Origin: Saccharopolyspora erythraea NRRL 2338
GTDB taxonomy: Bacteria; Actinomycetota; Actinomycetes; Mycobacteriales; Pseudonocardiaceae
Assembly (NCBI RefSeq): GCF_000062885.1
Contig: NC_009142.1
Coordinates: forward strand, 8,111,584-8,175,583
DNA: 64,000 nt
Direction of reading: 5' to 3'
The position numbers were made by a program, and so were the translations under genes. Below, in pieces: positions 24,418-35,049 of the stretch (positions are counted from its first letter, which is position 1; the number at the start of each line of letters is the position of its first letter). The notes below the pieces were generated by a model. The model did no database searches, was not told the origin of the DNA, and saw nothing but the letters and a program-made list of their open reading frames with translations.

Positions 24418-24803
24418 TTGCAATGCTAACAATTAGGATGGACCGAACCAACCCGCACATGACACCAATCACGGAACATGCTGATGACCTGCGCAAACAC
24501 CCCAAGCGAGGTGCGGAGCAGGGAGCAGTGCGGCGGCGGCAGCCACGGAGGTGGCGACGGGCTCTCGGGGGTGGCGGCGCACTGTCGGGGCGTGATGGCG
24601 GGGGCGGCGGTGACGCTGGTGGCGTTGGCGTGGGCGTTGTCGGTGGCTGTGGTGGCGGCGGCGAAACGGTGGCGGCGGCCATGGTGGCGGCGGCTGTGGT
24701 TGGTTGTGGGCGTGGCGTTCCAGCCAGTGATGGCGTGGTGGCGGCGATGCAGAGTGAGCGGCGGACACGCCCGGGATGCCGCGGCGGCGAACCAAAGCAA
24801 CGG

Positions 24804-24935
24804 CGGCCATGCACGAGCGGCGGCCACGCACCGGCAGCGGCAGCGAAGCGGCGGCGGCCATGCACGAGCGGCGGCCACGCACCGGCAGCGGCAGCGAAGC
24901 GGCGGCGGCCATGCACGAGCGGCGGCCACGCAAGG
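24804..24935. repeat. 51-bp tandem repeat (2.6 copies)
   Basis: Two essentially identical 51-bp units followed by a partial third; the internal word CATGCACGAGCGGCGG recurs with ATG at 24809, 24860 and 24911. The unit length is 17 codons, so an open frame can persist, but no ribosome site or family pattern supports translation. Confidence 0.88.
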
Positions 24936-25553
24936 GCGGCGGCGACAGCGGGGCACCGCGGCCGTGGCAGCGGGGCACCCATCCGAGGCGGCGTGCCGGA
25001 CGGTGGACCGCCACATGGGCGGCGGCCATGCACCGGCAGGGGTGACAGCGAGACACCGTGCATGTAGCAGCCGGGCACCCGTCGAAGGCGGCGTGCCGGA
25101 CGGTGGGCCGGAACGGCGGCACAGCCACGGAGCCCTGCCGATGCGCCGTGCCGGTGGGCAGGCGGACACGGCGGCACGGGTTACTGGCCTTGGGCCGCGT
25201 CCGCCGTCGCCTGCAGGCTCGGCGGCATGTCCACTTGGCCTGCTCACCGACACAACGTGGCGGTGAGCAGGCACGACACCGGAGGTACGGACACCGGACG
25301 GCTACCCGATGAGGCGTGGTGCCGGTAGGCAGAGGCAGCGGAACACCAGCGGCACGGCCTACGAGCTTGCCGCGCAGCGTGCCGGGTTGGCGGCGGCATT
25401 CCGGCGGTGGCCCGGCACGGCTGCCGACAGATGTGACGAGCCGGGTGTGAGCGCACCCGGTGTGGGCGGGCGGGGTGTGGCCGGGTGGCCGGACCGGGTG
25501 TGTGGGCGAACCGGGCGCGACCCGGGTGGGGTGCGACCGGACCACGTGAGGCC

Positions 25554-25591
25554 GTTCAGTACGGGCAGGGCGCGCCCCGCCCGTACTGAAC
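25554..25591. repeat. 38-bp near-perfect palindrome
   Basis: GTTCAGTACGGGC at 25554 pairs with GCCCGTACTGAAC ending at 25591. The 12-base centre AGGGCGCGCCCC is itself almost palindromic, with one A/C mismatch. It could be a terminator hairpin, although no gene ends nearby, or a protein-binding palindrome. Confidence 0.7.
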
Positions 25592-26025
25592 GAGCCGTCC
25601 CCGGTGGACAGGTCCGCGTCTGATCGACGAGACGGGCCACCAGAGACAACCGGCCAACGCAGACAAATCGGCCACCGCAGTGGCGGCCCAGCCTCGGTCA
25701 GCACGCTGTTGACTCGCCCGACCTCGGACGGCCGACCACTCCTCGCCCGACTACCCCGCCCGCGCCGCTCCCGGCTTGCGCTGCGAACTCGCGCCGGTCA
25801 GGCCCGACCGGTGCGACCCGGCGTGGCCCAACCAGTGCGAACCGGACCCGCCCGACCGGTTCGAACCCGCCCTCGCCTGGCTGCCCCGGCCGCACCGCTC
25901 CCGGCCTGCCCTGTGCGCACCCGGCCCGGCTCCGCCCCAGCCGGTGCGGGGCGGAGCGGGGCCCACACGGTCAGCCGGGCTCGGGCGGCCGGGCCGCAGC
26001 GGGCTGGGACTGGGGCGGGACGGGG

Positions 26026-27927
26026 TCAGGACGTGGTGACCACCCTTCCCAGGCCGCGGCGGGCGGCGCCGGCGATCTGCTGGTCGGGGTGCTGGAGGGC
26101 GATGGTCTCCAGCACGGTGTCGGCGGCGACGTGGCTGGTGCGGGGGATCTGGTCGATCAGCGCCAGCTGGTCCGGAGTGGGTCGGCTGCGGAACTCGCTG
26201 AGGAAGCGCTCGGTGTCGTCCGCCGCGGTCACCGCCATGGCGTCGAGCTCGAACAACAGCTCGTCGCCCGTCCGCACGAACTCCTCGCCCGGTGCGGCGT
26301 CCACCGGGGTGGGCCTGGCCTGCAGCCACATCCGGGCGGCGGGACCGGCGATCGGATCCTCCCGAAGGCCGAGCACCGCCGCGACGCCCTCTTCCCCGGT
26401 GCGTTCCAGCAGCCACAGCGCGGTGAGACGGACCGGCGGCTCGTCGAGCCTGCGCAGCAGCTCCGCCAGCTCCGCGCTGGCGGCGCGCTCACCGCGGCGA
26501 CCGATCCAGCCCGCCGCCAGGGCTTCGACCACCTCGGGCGAGCTGTCGCGCAGCACGCGGACCAGAACCTCCGCCGGGTAGTCGGCGATCTCCGCCACTG
26601 TCGGCGCGACGAAGCCGAACGCCTGGAGCGAACCACGGGCCGCCCACAGCCCGGCCGGGGTCAGCTCGACCGTTGTGTGGTCGGCCTCCGTCCCCTCCGG
26701 CACGAGCGAGTCGATCACCGCCACGCCCTCGGCGTCGGTGGTGACCTGCCTGCGGACCGCGCCCATCGCCTCCCACTGGTCGAGGACCTTCACCAGCGTC
26801 CGGCGCAGGGCAGCTCGCCTGTCCTCCGGTACGCCAGTCGGCTCCTCGCCACCGGCAGGGTCATCGGCCGCCACGTCGTCGGCGCCCAGGTCATCGGCTG
26901 CCAGGTCGTCGGCGACAGCGTTCACGACGAGTTCGAGCGGCACCGCGTCGCCGGCCGAGTACAGGCAGCACAGCGCCGCCTGCACCAGGTCGGGGAACGC
27001 GTCGGTGCCGCCCGCGAGCACGTCGAGTTCGCCCTCGTCCGCGCCGAAGACGCCGTCGAGCAGCACGAAGCACTGCCACAGCCGGGTCCACAGCAGCGCG
27101 GGCTCGGTCAGCACCGGCAGGCTGGCCTGGGTCGGGACCAGTCCGTCGCCCACCGCGCGCACCAGGCCCGTCTGCCTCGCCCACTCCAGCAGCAGCGCGG
27201 CGTCCGCCTCGTCGACGTCGAGCGCTGCCGCGAGCTCTCCGGTGTCGACGCGCTCGCGTCCGGTGCCCAGCCACGCGTGGAGGGCGCGCATCCGGTGCGG
27301 CACCACGGCGTCCTCGGCGTAGCGGACGTCCTCGACGTCGGCGGGCGGCAGCCAGAACGCGGGCTCCGGCCCCGGTTCGGACGCGTCGCGGTCCTCGACC
27401 GAGTCGGCCAGCGACCGGTCGACGTCGACCTCGCCCGCGTCGACCGCCTCGAAGAAGCCCTCGACCGCGGCCTCGTCGTCGGCGTCGAGGCCGTGCTCGC
27501 GCATCACCACCGACCAGAACTTCTCCGCGCCCCACTCGCCCGGGTCCGCCATGGCCGCGAGGTAGCCGGGTGAGGCCCGCTGCACGGCGGCACGCAGCTC
27601 CGCCGCCGGTACGTCGGAGATGAGCAGGCCGACGTCGTCGAGGTAGGCGATCCACAGCGCCAGGCACTCCGGCGCGGCCCGCCAGTTCTCGTCGAGCACC
27701 AGCCTGCGCGGGCACGAGTGGCCGAGGAAGTGCGTCACGTCGTCCTCGGTCCACCTGGTCAGAAGGCCGTCCACGCCGCGCTTCTCGTCGAGCAGGAAAC
27801 CGGCGAGCTCGACCGGGGCGCGCTCCTGGCCTCCGTGTTCGACGCACCAGTTCGCGAACCGGTCGATCAGCGCGGTCTTCGACCGCTCGTAGCGGGTGGT
27901 TTCGGCGTGCAGGAAAGCGGTGCGCAT
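26026..27927 (-). CDS. Large acidic protein of unknown function
   Basis: A 633-residue protein starting MRTAFLHAETTRYERSKTAL, with GGAGGAG six bases before the ATG. It is strongly acidic and mostly helical. Features visible are a conserved-looking N-terminus (LIDRFANWCVEHGG, LLTRWTEDDVTHFLGHSCPRR), a winged-helix-like middle (about 230-280), and an acidic linker (VADDLAADDLGADDVAADDP). The C-terminal region has HEAT-like pairs (VLRDSSPEVVEALAAGW, LRRLDEPPVRLTALWLLE, ETIALQHPDQQIAGAARRGL). No catalytic motif was recognised. Relatives in actinobacteria are annotated as hypothetical. The gene is alone, beside the low-complexity tract. Confidence 0.8.
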   Translation of the reverse strand: MRTAFLHAETTRYERSKTALIDRFANWCVEHGGQERAPVELAGFLLDEKRGVDGLLTRWTEDDVTHFLGHSCPRRLVLDENWRAAPECLALWIAYLDDVGLLISDVPAAELRAAVQRASPGYLAAMADPGEWGAEKFWSVVMREHGLDADDEAAVEGFFEAVDAGEVDVDRSLADSVEDRDASEPGPEPAFWLPPADVEDVRYAEDAVVPHRMRALHAWLGTGRERVDTGELAAALDVDEADAALLLEWARQTGLVRAVGDGLVPTQASLPVLTEPALLWTRLWQCFVLLDGVFGADEGELDVLAGGTDAFPDLVQAALCCLYSAGDAVPLELVVNAVADDLAADDLGADDVAADDPAGGEEPTGVPEDRRAALRRTLVKVLDQWEAMGAVRRQVTTDAEGVAVIDSLVPEGTEADHTTVELTPAGLWAARGSLQAFGFVAPTVAEIADYPAEVLVRVLRDSSPEVVEALAAGWIGRRGERAASAELAELLRRLDEPPVRLTALWLLERTGEEGVAAVLGLREDPIAGPAARMWLQARPTPVDAAPGEEFVRTGDELLFELDAMAVTAADDTERFLSEFRSRPTPDQLALIDQIPRTSHVAADTVLETIALQHPDQQIAGAARRGLGRVVTTS

Positions 27928-28349
27928 GGGTGTCTCCTCCGTGCGGGGGCTTGATCGGAACACGTCGAGGGTAGGGAGCCGATCTCCGGCCGCCGTCCAG
28001 CGAAGGGCTGGTTCGCACCGCGTGTCGGGCAACCCTTCCGGGTGCTTTTAGGTATGGGTTTCGGTAGTTGTCCCGCTACGGGCACCAGGGTCTTAGGTCC
28101 ACAGTTGCTGGTACGTCCCCGTTGGGACGCGCGAACAGGACGAACCGGGAATGACGGCGGCCGACACGCCACATCCGGCTTCGCACCCGACCGAATCCGT
28201 CGTTTCCAGGGGTAACGGGCGATGAGGGAGGAGGTCGTAGCACCTGGACAGCGGGCCTTGCGCCCCGGCGACCCGCTGCCCGTCCCCAGACGAGGTGGGC
28301 GTGCCGGCGACGAGCCGCGACGCCCACCTCGCCCAGATCCAGGACCACC
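27928..28349. other. Intergenic region between divergent genes
   Basis: This 422-bp gap holds the promoter of the large acidic protein gene and the leader of the small plus-strand gene. A minus-strand stretch near 28076-28150 reads SRFVLFARPNGDVPATVDLR before a stop and is weakly protein-like, but it has no start or ribosome site. Nothing else is recognisable. Confidence 0.45.
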
Positions 28350-28826
28350 ATGCCCCAGCACGCACCACTACCGACACGCACCGCACAGCCAGCCGCGCGA
28401 CACGCTCCCCTTCCAACCGGTACCGGCTTCCAGCCGACCGAGCCGGACCCCGAACCCTCCGATCACCAGGCCCTCGGGTGGCCGGTCGACGCCGAGGGCC
28501 TGGTGATCGGCGACCAGGTTGGCGCCTTGCTGATGCCCGCCGAACTCGGCGCCAGAGTCCAGCAGGTGCTCTCGATCCACATACTCGCCGGTCCGGTGAT
28601 CGCCTACCCGGATCGTTGGGCCGTGCTCACCGAGCCCGGCGGTCACGACCGGACCGGAGCCCTCTCCCGCGGTCCGGTCGTGGCGGCCCGGGCCGGTCAG
28701 CGCCTGCCGCTGCCGCCGTCGGCCGACGCCCGCTGGGTCGGCGGGCTCTCTCAGCCGCCCGCCTGGCAGACGGTCGTCTCCGCGACCCGCCGCGCGATCG
28801 AGACGCCGCAGTTCGCCGGGATGTAG
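28350..28826 (+). CDS. Hypothetical protein, actinobacterial small enzyme-like
   Basis: A 158-residue reading; the first 40 residues are Pro/Thr-rich and probably disordered. The conserved-looking part reads GDQVGALLMPAELGARVQQV, then ILAGPVIAYPDRWAVLTEPG and the C-terminal QTVVSATRRAIE. The DRWAVLTEP pattern resembles small actinobacterial proteins related to the N-terminal part of bifunctional primase/polymerase-like families, but no catalytic residues can be named. No clear SD precedes ATG 28350, so the start is uncertain. Convergent with the LuxR-type regulator. Confidence 0.5.
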   Translation: MPQHAPLPTRTAQPAARHAPLPTGTGFQPTEPDPEPSDHQALGWPVDAEGLVIGDQVGALLMPAELGARVQQVLSIHILAGPVIAYPDRWAVLTEPGGHDRTGALSRGPVVAARAGQRLPLPPSADARWVGGLSQPPAWQTVVSATRRAIETPQFAGM

Positions 28827-28841
28827 TCGGCCGGTCGCCGG

Positions 28842-31094
28842 TCACGGCTTGCCCGCCTGCTCGGCTACCCACGCCGCGATCTGCGCTCGTGAGCTGAACC
28901 CGAGCTTGGTCAGGATGTGCTCGATGTGGCTGTCCGAGGTTCGCTTGGCGATCACGAGCTGCTGGGCGATCTGCCGGTTGGACAGACCGCGCGCAACCAG
29001 GTCGGCCACCTCGCGCTCCCGCCTGGTCAGCTGCGCGGGCACGTCGGCCGGCGAGACGACCTCGCGCTCCCCGAGCGCGTCGGCCACGGCCTCGGCGAGC
29101 GTGAAGGACGAGCCCTCGCGCTCGGCCGACCGCAGCTCGGCCACCCGCAGCATGCCGCGCGCCCGGGCCAGTGCCGCCGTGTGCCAGTCCAGGTAGCACC
29201 GGATGCCGAACAGGTAGGTGCCCAGCGGCTGCCACAGCGCGACCACCGCGGCGAACAGCCTGACCGCCAGGTCCGGCCTGCCGCGCGCGGCCTCGGTCCA
29301 CGCCAGCATCTCCAGGCACACGACGACACCGGTGATGTCGTTGAACCGGCTCTTGAGCCGCAGCGCCTCCCGCAGGTGCGCCGCGCCTTCCTGCGCGTCC
29401 CCCTGGCGCCAGTGGGCGAGACCGAGCACGATTTCCGCCCAGGAACGCGCCCACTGCTCGCCGTGTTCGTCGCAGATCTCCAGGCATTCCTCGCAGTGCG
29501 CGATGGCCTGCGCGGGATCGCCGAGGAAGACCGACGCCAGCGCCCGGTTCGGCAGCGTCATCACGGCCAGACCGTCGTGGCGCAGAAGGTCGGGGAACCG
29601 CAGCGCTTCCTGGAACGCCGCGTCCGCGGCGGCGTGGTCGTTGCGCAGCAGCTCGACGACGCCGACCAGGTGCGGGACGGACGGGTCTTCGAGTCCGCGC
29701 GCTTCGGCGAGAAGTTCCAGCCCTTCGTCGACATCGCCCAGCATCGCGCTGATCAGCCCGTTGACCGCCAGCGCCTTGCCGCGCACCGGCGTCGGTTCGG
29801 TGGTGACGGCCAGCGCCTCGTCGAGCCATTCGCGGCCGTCTCGCAGGGCGCCGCCGGCCAGCCAGAAGAAGCGGAGGGCCGCGGCCATGCGCAGCCCTTC
29901 GGATGCCTCACCGGGCTCGGAGAGGCAGAACTCCAGCGCGGCCCACAGGTTCTCGCGTTCCCGCTGCAGCCTGACCAGCCACTCGGTCTGTCCCGGCCCG
30001 AGCCACTCGGCGTCGGCGTACTCGGCCATCAGCAGGTAGTGGTCGCGGTGGCGCCTGCGCAGCACGACCTCCTGCTGGTGTCCCAGGCGCTGCCGCCCGT
30101 ACTCGCGGATCGTCTTCAGCAGCCGGTACCGCGAGCGTGAGTCGCCGGTGTCCTCGCGGGACAGCACCGAACGCTCCACCAGCCCTGCGATGCCGCACAA
30201 CAGGTCGTCGGCGCTCAGACCGTCGCCGGAGCAGACCTCCTCGGCGGACTCCAGCTCGAAACCGCCCGCGAAGACCGACAGCCGCGACCAGAGGGTCCGC
30301 TCGACCGGGGTGCACAGGTCGAAGCTCCACGCGATCGTCGCCCGCAGCGAGCGGTGGTGCGGCACCGCGCTGCGGTCGCCGCCGTTGAGCAGCTGGAAGT
30401 GGTCGGTGACCCGGGTGAGGATCTCGTCGACCGACAGCGACCGCATCCACACCGCGGCCAGCTCGATCGCCAGCGGCAGCCCGTCGAGCTGGACGCAGAG
30501 GGTGGCCACGGCCGCCTGGTTCTCCGGCCCGACGGTGAAACCGGGCAGCACCGCCGACGCGCGGTCCTCGAAGAGCACGACGGCGTCGGATTCCCGCGAC
30601 CCCCGCGCGGGCACCGTCATCGGCGGCACCGGCCAGACGCGTTCACCGGCCACGCCCAGCGGTGAGCGGCTGGTGACCAGCAGCCGCACCTCGGGTGCGC
30701 CGGAGAGGATCGCGCCGACCAGTGGCCCGCACTCGTCGAGCAGGTGCTCGCAGCCGTCGAGCACGATCAGCATGCGTCGGCCGGTGAGCCGGGCCACCAG
30801 CGCGTCCAGGCCTGCTGGTGGATCGCCCAGGTTCAGGTCGGCCACGACGGCGCGGTCGAGCAGGCCGGGTTCGGTGACGCGGGCCAGCTCCACCAGCCAG
30901 ACGCCGTCGGGGAACGCCCGGCGCAGACCGCGCGCGACGTGGACCGCCAGCCGCGACTTGCCGACCCCGCCGACGCCGGTGAGGGTGACCAGCCGTGACG
31001 TCGCGAGCAGCTTCTTGACCTGCGCGCTCGCACCGCGACGACCGACGAAGCTGGTCAGGTCGTCGGGCAGTCTCCCCACACGTTTAGTCGTCAC
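28842..31094 (-). CDS. STAND ATPase regulator with LuxR HTH
   Basis: A 750-residue regulator starting at GTG 31094 (VTTKRVGRLPDDLTSFVGR); GTG 31127 is an alternative with a TACACT -10-like box just upstream. The NB-ARC/STAND module has Walker A GVGGVGKS (residues 40-47), Walker B RRMLIVLDGCEHLL and LLVTSRSPLGVAGE. The middle is TPR-like helical repeats. The C-terminus is a LuxR HTH (LTRREREVADLVARGLSNRQ, about residues 685-745). Such proteins integrate a ligand signal through ATP-dependent oligomerisation. Target genes are unknown; a TetR gene lies 114 bp upstream on the same strand. Confidence 0.9.
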   Translation of the reverse strand: MTTKRVGRLPDDLTSFVGRRGASAQVKKLLATSRLVTLTGVGGVGKSRLAVHVARGLRRAFPDGVWLVELARVTEPGLLDRAVVADLNLGDPPAGLDALVARLTGRRMLIVLDGCEHLLDECGPLVGAILSGAPEVRLLVTSRSPLGVAGERVWPVPPMTVPARGSRESDAVVLFEDRASAVLPGFTVGPENQAAVATLCVQLDGLPLAIELAAVWMRSLSVDEILTRVTDHFQLLNGGDRSAVPHHRSLRATIAWSFDLCTPVERTLWSRLSVFAGGFELESAEEVCSGDGLSADDLLCGIAGLVERSVLSREDTGDSRSRYRLLKTIREYGRQRLGHQQEVVLRRRHRDHYLLMAEYADAEWLGPGQTEWLVRLQRERENLWAALEFCLSEPGEASEGLRMAAALRFFWLAGGALRDGREWLDEALAVTTEPTPVRGKALAVNGLISAMLGDVDEGLELLAEARGLEDPSVPHLVGVVELLRNDHAAADAAFQEALRFPDLLRHDGLAVMTLPNRALASVFLGDPAQAIAHCEECLEICDEHGEQWARSWAEIVLGLAHWRQGDAQEGAAHLREALRLKSRFNDITGVVVCLEMLAWTEAARGRPDLAVRLFAAVVALWQPLGTYLFGIRCYLDWHTAALARARGMLRVAELRSAEREGSSFTLAEAVADALGEREVVSPADVPAQLTRREREVADLVARGLSNRQIAQQLVIAKRTSDSHIEHILTKLGFSSRAQIAAWVAEQAGKP

Positions 31095-31208
31095 GGCGGC
31101 CCACCGCGTGTTCTCCGCACGTCGCACCGGAAGGCCAGTGTAGGGCAGAAATCGCTGGTCAGGCCGGGTTCGTACTGGTCGTTCGACCAGCTTTCGGGCA
31201 GCGCCGGA

Positions 31209-32294
31209 CTACGCGTGCTGCGCGGTCTCGGCGAGCGCTACCGCGTGGCATGCGCCGGGTCCGTCCGCCCGGGCGGTGATCCGGCCGGAGCGGACGTGGA
31301 CGGCGGTCTCGGTCGTGTCGTCGACGACCGGGGCGCCGGCCGCCGCCGCGAGCTCGCCGGACTCGTCGCACACGATCCGCACGCCCGGCCACGTCGGCGG
31401 CGGGAAGGCCTGGCGCAGGCAACCGCACAGCTCGGCGACGGCCAGCCGCGCCAGCGGGACGAGTTCGCCCGGGTCGCCGGTCACCAGGACGGCGGTGACC
31501 TCGGTACCCGCGGGAGCCGCCCGCACCGCTTCCTCGACGGCCGCGACGCGGTGCAGCCCGAGCACCGCCACCACGCCGTCGTCGGCCAGCGGGGCGGGCT
31601 CACCGCGCACCACGTCGGTCGCCGAGGGCGGGTCCCACGGCTGGTCCGACGGCCGCACCGGAGGGTGCACGGTCGGCGGTGCCCACCAGTCGCCCAGTTC
31701 GAGCTCGGCGAGCTGCTCGCACGCGCTGACGATGTCGAAGGGCTCGACGAAACCAGGTGCCGCGGCCGTCATCTGGGTGGCGCCGTGCAGCGTGGTGAGC
31801 ACGGTCTCGGCCAGCCGCACCGAACGCCGCGCGGGCGCCGCCACCGGGGAGTCCAGCGGTCGCAGCCGCTCCAGGGCCAGCCCGAGCAGGAGCGCGTTGA
31901 GCTTCATGAGCTGCGCGAAGGGCTGCCGGATCCGGTCGTCGGCGAGGATCTCGGGCACCAGCGCGGCGCCGATCCGGGCCGAGTCGGCCCCGCCGGAAGG
32001 CAGCCGCGCCACCCAGGCGCGGGCCAGCGCGCCCAGCGCATCGCGCGCGGTGCGACCGAGCTGCGGGTGCGACGGCGCCGGCTCGGTCTCGGCGAGGTGG
32101 GCCAGCACGGCCAGGTACAGGGCGCGCTTGCCGGGGAAGTTGGAGTAGACGGCGCCCCGCGTCAGCTCGGCGCGATCAGCGATGTCGTCGACCTTGGCGT
32201 CGCGGAAACCGCGTTCGGCGAACTCGTCCCGCGCCGCGGCGAGCACCTTCGCCCGGTTGCGCTCCTGCGTCTCCGCCCTGGTCAGCCGACCCAT
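31209..32294 (-). CDS. TetR-type regulator with long C-terminal extension
   Basis: A 361-residue protein starting MGRLTRAETQERNRAKVLA, with GAGGAG upstream. Residues about 10-60 are a TetR HTH (FAERGFRDAKVDDIADRAEL, TRGAVYSNFPGKRAL) and the ligand domain runs to about 215. The remaining 145 residues are extra. They contain VVAVLGLHRVAAVEEAVRAA, CGCLRQAFPPPTWPGVRIV, CDESGELAAAAGAPVVDD and TAVHVRSGRITAR, a pattern resembling the second half of thioredoxin/peroxiredoxin-like folds, without an obvious CxxC. It is divergent from the clpX paralogue, and a palindrome lies between them. Confidence 0.85.
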   Translation of the reverse strand: MGRLTRAETQERNRAKVLAAARDEFAERGFRDAKVDDIADRAELTRGAVYSNFPGKRALYLAVLAHLAETEPAPSHPQLGRTARDALGALARAWVARLPSGGADSARIGAALVPEILADDRIRQPFAQLMKLNALLLGLALERLRPLDSPVAAPARRSVRLAETVLTTLHGATQMTAAAPGFVEPFDIVSACEQLAELELGDWWAPPTVHPPVRPSDQPWDPPSATDVVRGEPAPLADDGVVAVLGLHRVAAVEEAVRAAPAGTEVTAVLVTGDPGELVPLARLAVAELCGCLRQAFPPPTWPGVRIVCDESGELAAAAGAPVVDDTTETAVHVRSGRITARADGPGACHAVALAETAQHA

Positions 32295-32345
32295 CACTCT
32301 CCTCGCCGCGGCCTCCGGCTCCCCCGCGGCGCAGAATACCCCGCG

Positions 32346-32383
32346 CATCTGGATGTTCGCATCATCTGGATGTTGCTAACATC
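32346..32383. promoter_or_regulatory. Operator candidate between TetR gene and clpX paralogue
   Basis: CATCTGGATGTT occurs twice (32346-32357 and 32363-32374), and the second copy leads into GATGTT-GCT-AACATC (32369-32383), a perfect 15-bp interrupted palindrome. It sits 50-90 bp upstream of the TetR start and about 75 bp upstream of the clpX start, fitting TetR control of both genes. Confidence 0.55.
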
Positions 32384-32457
32384 GCGGAGGAATCCGTGGC
32401 CGACGCGGTGCTAGCGACGCGTTCGAGCCGTCCAGGCCCCCTTGAGGAGATCCCCGA

Positions 32458-33756
<1,299 letters not shown>

Positions 33757-33758
33757 CG

Positions 33759-34874
33759 CTATTGCCGGTGTCTCAGGCGCCAGAGCGAGGTCACCTCGGC
33801 GGAGCGCGCCGCGTGCAGCGGGTCGCCGGGGTCCCCGGCCCGCGGGTGCCTGGCGGGGACGTCGAGCCTGCCGGCGACTTCGAGGCCCGACTCGCGGATC
33901 CACTCCGACAACCGCGCCCGCGAGCGCAGGCCGAGGTGTTCGGCCAGGTCGGACAGCACGAGCCAGCCTTCGCCGCCGGGTTCCAGGTGGTCGGCGAGCC
34001 CCGCGAGGAAACCGCGGAGCATGCGGCTGCCCGGGTCGTACACCGCGTTCTCGATCGGCGTGGTCGGTTGAGCCGGGATCCACGGCGGGTTGCAGACGAC
34101 GAGCGCGGCGCGTCCGGCCGGGAAGAGGTCGGCTGCCTCGACCGAGACGCGGTCCGCGAAGCCCAGGCGTGCGATGTTCTCCCGCGCGCACGCCAGCGCG
34201 CGCGGGTCCTGGTCCGTCGCGACGATCCGTGCCACACCGCGGTGTGCCAGCACCGCCGCCAGGACACCGGTTCCGGTGCCGATGTCGAAGGCGACGCCGC
34301 CGGTGGGCAGGGCTGCGGTGGCGACCAGGTCGACGTACTCGCCGCGCACCGGGGCGAACACCCCGTAGTGCGGGTGGATTCTCGCGCCGAGCGCCGGGAC
34401 CTCGACGCCCTTGCGCCGCCATTCGCGCGCACCGATGACGCCGAGGAGCTCCCGCAACGACATCACGTACGGTTCCGGCGCCGGGCCGAGGACGTCCAGG
34501 CACGCCGCCCTGACGTCCGGTGCTCGCCGCAGCGGGACGACGTGGCCCGCGTCGACCGGCACCAGCAGCATTCCCAGCAGGCGAGCCCGCACGGCCTGCC
34601 GTTTCCGCTGCTGCTGGAAGGAAAAATCGCCCGGCCGACGGGCGTCCACGCGCCGTCGCAAGGCGTGCATGAGGTTGCGGGCGTTGTGGTAGTCCCCTCG
34701 CCAGAGGATCGCCGTGCCGTCGCGGACGTGGCGGTGCGCGGTGGACGCGGGCATGCGGTCGTCGGCCACGACCACGTGCCGGGGCGCGGCCTTTCCGCTC
34801 TCGGAAACCCAACGTGCGCAACGGAGTTCGCCGTCCTCGCTCCAGCGCAGGACGTCGCGGTGCTGACTGCTCAT
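33759..34874 (-). CDS. Class I SAM methyltransferase (HemK/PrmC-like fold)
   Basis: A 371-residue protein starting MSSQHRDVLRWSEDGEL. The C-terminal half is a Rossmann methyltransferase: AFDIGTGTGVLAAVLAHRGV (SAM motif I), RIVATDQDPRALACARENI, and NPPW (position of the NPPY substrate motif used by N-methyltransferases on amide or amino groups), then EGWLVLSDLAEHLGL. The N-terminal 170 residues (RWRGDYHNARNLMHALRRRV-like helical region) are a family-specific domain. Substrate unknown; protein or RNA amine methylation is plausible. Convergent with clpX, two bases apart. Confidence 0.85.
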   Translation of the reverse strand: MSSQHRDVLRWSEDGELRCARWVSESGKAAPRHVVVADDRMPASTAHRHVRDGTAILWRGDYHNARNLMHALRRRVDARRPGDFSFQQQRKRQAVRARLLGMLLVPVDAGHVVPLRRAPDVRAACLDVLGPAPEPYVMSLRELLGVIGAREWRRKGVEVPALGARIHPHYGVFAPVRGEYVDLVATAALPTGGVAFDIGTGTGVLAAVLAHRGVARIVATDQDPRALACARENIARLGFADRVSVEAADLFPAGRAALVVCNPPWIPAQPTTPIENAVYDPGSRMLRGFLAGLADHLEPGGEGWLVLSDLAEHLGLRSRARLSEWIRESGLEVAGRLDVPARHPRAGDPGDPLHAARSAEVTSLWRLRHRQ

Positions 34875-35049
34875 CAAGTCCGTTCCTGCTCGAACGCCCG
34901 GGTTTTCCGGGCGTGAGTGGGCAGCGCGTGAGCTTTGGTGCACACGCGCGGGAAGCGGAGCGGGATGCCGCTAGAACACCACCGAGGCGTGGCGCGGAGC
35001 AGTCATGAGCCGGGAGCGTAGTCGCGCGGTCAGCGGCGTGGGAACCGGA

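Larger units (their letters stand above)
24418..26025. other. Long gene-free low-complexity tract
   Basis: About 1.6 kb with no supportable gene. 24530-24760 is rich in GGTGGCGGC units, 24804-24935 holds a 51-bp tandem repeat, and 24940-25340 has many GGCACGG/GCCGGACGG words. 25440-25550 repeats GGGTGTG/CGACCGG words, 25554-25591 is a 38-bp palindrome, and 25760-25930 repeats CGACCGGT-type words. Open frames exist in all six readings because of the GC bias, but none shows a family motif or a good SD. Confidence 0.65.

Noticed and set aside
25845-25880. tRNA T-arm-like GGTTCGAA sequence
   Set aside because: There is no matching acceptor stem, anticodon arm or D-arm around it; it is part of the CGACCGGT low-complexity tract.
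28076-28361. Minus-strand small gene ending in VDLRPWCP
   Set aside because: The last 20 residues look protein-like, but no start codon with a ribosome site exists and the upstream part is low-complexity.
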